From: Bacteroidales bacterium UBA7569
GTDB taxonomy: Bacteria; Bacteroidota; Bacteroidia; Bacteroidales; Paludibacteraceae
Direction of reading: 5' to 3'
Assembly (NCBI GenBank): GCA_002477945.1
Contig: DLLF01000026.1
Location: 1 to 64,000 of the forward strand
Length of the DNA: 64,000 nt
Numbering within the stretch: position 1 is the stretch's first letter; each line of letters starts with the position of its first letter. Below are positions 62,046-64,000 of the stretch, one piece after another. A model generated the notes under the pieces. The model was not told the origin of the DNA and did no database searches. It saw nothing but the letters and a program-made list of their open reading frames with translations. Position numbers and translations under genes: made by a program.

Positions 62046-63710
62046 CTATCCCCGTTTAACTGCGCGTTTTCCTTTGACTTCCTGAATGAAGAGATCTTCA
62101 TAGACAGCAAAACCTTTCTCCAATTTGCGGCGTTGGTCTGGAAAGATGTCGAAGAATGTGAAGTTAGGGGCAATATCGATATTTCCCACATGTATGGAGC
62201 GGTCGCGAGTCACTTCGTTGACCAATCCCAAGAAGCGTTTCGGAGACATACCATCCCGTTTTCCCACATTGATCTTAAGACGTATCATACGACTTTTCCC
62301 CTGTGTTTCTGCTGTTTTTTGCCCTTTTGGACGGTTGTTTTTCTTTTCCTGCACCGGTTTCTCCACATTCAAGTCTTTGGCATCTTTGTAATAGGACAGG
62401 AAGCGGTTGAATTCAAGGGCAAGAAAGCGCTTCAGGAGTTCTTCTTTGGGCAGATAATCGAGAATCTTCACCGCCTCCTCTATAACAGGAGCCGTGAGGT
62501 CGGAATTATTGAGAAGATCGGTATCCACGGTCTGCAACTTGCTGACATGGTAGAAGAGTTGCTTTTTGCACACATCCATCGCCGAGGGGATAGGCTGACA
62601 ATGAAATTCGCGATGCAACATCCGCTCCAGGTTGCGGATACGGCGCGTTTCCCGCTGATGCAAGATACTGATGGATATACCCCGTTGCTGCGCACGTCCG
62701 GTTCGTCCTGAACGGTGTGTATAGACTTCGGGATCGTCGGGCAACTGATAGTTGATGACATGCGTGAGACAATTGACATCCAATCCGCGGGCAGCCACAT
62801 CGGTAGCCACCAAGAGACGAACAGCACGGAGACGAAAACGCTGCATGACATTATCGCGTGCGACCTGCGTAAGATCACCATGAAGAGCGTCGGCATTGTA
62901 GCCGTCTTTGATAAGTTTTTCGGCAACCTCCTGCGTATCCGCCTTCGTGCGACAAAAGATGATGCCGTATATCTCCGGATTGTAGTCAACAATACGTTTC
63001 AGAGTGAGATAACGGTCGGAAGCACGGCAGACATAATAGATATGCTCCACATTCTCCGTACCCGCGTTCCGTTCCCCTATCTGAATCTCATGCGCATTGT
63101 GCATATACTGTTTGCCAATTTGCGCTATTTCTCGAGGCATCGTAGCGGAAAAGAGCATTGTACGGTGCTGTTCCGGCAACTGCCTGAGAATGTTTTCTAT
63201 ATCTTCCTGAAATCCCATATTGAGCATTTCATCGGCTTCATCAAGCACAAGATACTCTATAGACTCCAATGAGACTCTGCCACGGCGGAGCAAATCGAGC
63301 AGACGTCCCGGCGTCGCCACAATAATCTGCGGGGTTCGGTCGAGTTGCATGAGTTGCTTACGGATGTCTTCCCCTCCATACACCGCCACGATATGTATCT
63401 GAGGAAGGAAACGGGCATATTGCTTCAAATCGTTGGCAATCTGGAGACAAAGTTCGCGCGTAGGCGCAAGAAGAAGAGTACGGGTTGTATTATTATCCTT
63501 TGCATTTGCAGAACTATTCAAGAATTGCAGGATAGGAAAGCCGAAAGCCGCCGTCTTGCCCGTACCTGTTTGCGCCAGTGCCATAAGGTCGCCCTGCTCA
63601 TTCAGCAAAAAAGGAATAGCGGCAGCCTGAACAGGTGTAGGTTGCTGAAAACCAATGGCATCAGCAGCCTGAATGAGTTCAGGAGAGAGTCCAAGTTCTG
63701 AGAAAGTCAT
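62046..63710 (-). CDS. DEAD-box RNA helicase with DbpA-type RNA-binding domain
   Basis: 554 residues. Helicase core (about 1-375): Q motif FQQPTPVQ, AQTGTGKTA, PTRELCLQ, DEADEML, SAT, and HRSGRTGRA. A charged linker (about 430-465, KKNNRPKGQKTAETQGK) leads to a C-terminal DbpA RNA-binding domain (about 470-550, MIRLKINVGKRDGMSPKRF). These enzymes remodel rRNA during ribosome assembly or act as cold-shock helicases (DeaD/CsdA, DbpA). Confidence 0.94.
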   Translation of the reverse strand: MTFSELGLSPELIQAADAIGFQQPTPVQAAAIPFLLNEQGDLMALAQTGTGKTAAFGFPILQFLNSSANAKDNNTTRTLLLAPTRELCLQIANDLKQYARFLPQIHIVAVYGGEDIRKQLMQLDRTPQIIVATPGRLLDLLRRGRVSLESIEYLVLDEADEMLNMGFQEDIENILRQLPEQHRTMLFSATMPREIAQIGKQYMHNAHEIQIGERNAGTENVEHIYYVCRASDRYLTLKRIVDYNPEIYGIIFCRTKADTQEVAEKLIKDGYNADALHGDLTQVARDNVMQRFRLRAVRLLVATDVAARGLDVNCLTHVINYQLPDDPEVYTHRSGRTGRAQQRGISISILHQRETRRIRNLERMLHREFHCQPIPSAMDVCKKQLFYHVSKLQTVDTDLLNNSDLTAPVIEEAVKILDYLPKEELLKRFLALEFNRFLSYYKDAKDLNVEKPVQEKKNNRPKGQKTAETQGKSRMIRLKINVGKRDGMSPKRFLGLVNEVTRDRSIHVGNIDIAPNFTFFDIFPDQRRKLEKGFAVYEDLFIQEVKGKRAVKRG

Positions 63711-63753
63711 AGAAGAAAGAATTTAACGTGAAAAAATAACGGAGCAGAAGTCA

Positions 63754-64000
63754 TCATAACATGAGCAGAACTCCTCCCGTAACAAGCAATGAACCAATAA
63801 GCACACGAAACGTTATTTTCTCGTGCAGGAAAATGGAAGCCAAAAGGACGGTTATGACAATGCTCAACTTGTCAATGGGTGCTACGCGCGAGGCGTCGCC
63901 CAATTGCAACGCCTTGAAATAAAACAACCAACTGAGCCCCGTTGCAACACCGGAAAGAATGAGAAAGAGCCACGTATGACCGCTAATCTGCGAGAAACCC
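63754..64000 (-). CDS. EamA family transporter, C-terminal part
   Basis: The last 81 residues are visible; the 5' end lies beyond the right edge. Hydrophobic helices alternate with short loops, and the segment LSWLFYFKALQLGDASRVAPIDKLS is the conserved EamA (drug/metabolite transporter) signature near the end of the second repeat, followed by the usual FLHEKIT and a last membrane helix ending in LLML. Substrate unknown. It ends 43 bases upstream of the DEAD-box gene start on the same strand. Confidence 0.85.
   Translation of the reverse strand, partial: GFSQISGHTWLFLILSGVATGLSWLFYFKALQLGDASRVAPIDKLSIVITVLLASIFLHEKITFRVLIGSLLVTGGVLLML

Noticed and set aside
1..64000. CRISPR array, prophage, transposase or integrase
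   Set aside because: No regularly spaced identical repeats with unique spacers, and no phage structural, transposase or recombinase genes were found; the repeated intergenic blocks are degenerate and not array-like.

Overview
The window reads as a chromosomal segment of a Bacteroidales bacterium (phylum Bacteroidota). Evidence: at least a dozen promoters of the Bacteroidetes type (TTG or TTTG, 19-21 bases, TAnnTTTG); no obvious Shine-Dalgarno sequences; a one-piece hybrid two-component regulator with periplasmic propeller; a TonB-dependent receptor with a DUF5689 lipoprotein; GSCFA, DUF1573, DUF3078, DUF4831 and DUF4835 proteins; and secreted enzymes with C-termini resembling type IX secretion sorting signals. 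I cannot name the genus. I see no insertion sequence, prophage, CRISPR array or rRNA operon.

Layout. 1-6.6 kb: asnS (cut by the left edge), a TonB receptor/lipoprotein pair, cvpA. 7.1-16.8 kb: folK, tRNA-His, an FtsX-type permease, GSCFA protein, cytidine deaminase, LptF/G permease, the (p)ppGpp synthetase/hydrolase, DUF1573 protein, meaB. 17.4-21.1 kb: GH25 lysozyme, a very short nucleosidase-like protein, and an unrecognised 746-residue membrane protein with EF-hand-like loops. 21.3-29.1 kb (minus): pheT, an orphan hybrid two-component system, a small heat-shock protein. 29.4-32.8 kb: coaE, a metallo-hydrolase, a dolichol-phosphate-mannose-synthase-like glycosyltransferase, an M23 peptidase. 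33.5-36.9 kb (minus): rny, zapA, a coiled-coil partner, DUF3078 protein. 37.0-39.4 kb: a 6S-like RNA, a small membrane protein, then on the minus strand endonuclease I, a Cys-rich protein and a tiny ORF. 40-47 kb: a phosphoethanolamine-transferase-like protein and a tight operon DUF4831-DUF4835-rlmN-nuclease/phosphatase-subtilase. 47.3-50.1 kb: signal recognition particle RNA (minus), RecD-like helicase, MmcQ/YjbR protein, AlkD-like protein.

50.4-60.7 kb is the most accessory-looking part. A truncated AbiEii-type nucleotidyltransferase is followed by an AT-rich plus-strand run (acyl carrier protein, hexapeptide acyltransferase, ketoreductase-like SDR, ketoacyl-ACP synthase III, polysaccharide deacetylase, DUF354 protein). 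This converges on a minus-strand operon (GH3-type adenylating enzyme, HAD phosphatase, PlsC-type acyltransferase, SDR, FemAB/GNAT-type transferase). Together these could build and acylate a lipid or glycan; no product is assigned. 61-64 kb: a roughly 70-nt small-RNA candidate, a PepSY-like lipoprotein, a DEAD-box helicase with a DbpA-type RNA-binding tail, and the end of an EamA transporter.

Seven intergenic regions carry pieces of one composite, non-coding repeat family: 11-bp iterons around CGACCCCTCAA, a CCCCTCC/GGAGGGG hairpin, a 9-bp-period tract around CCTATTCGT, and A/T-rich modules. With the two structured RNAs, the sRNA candidate and the 51-61 kb module, these are the main things worth a second look.
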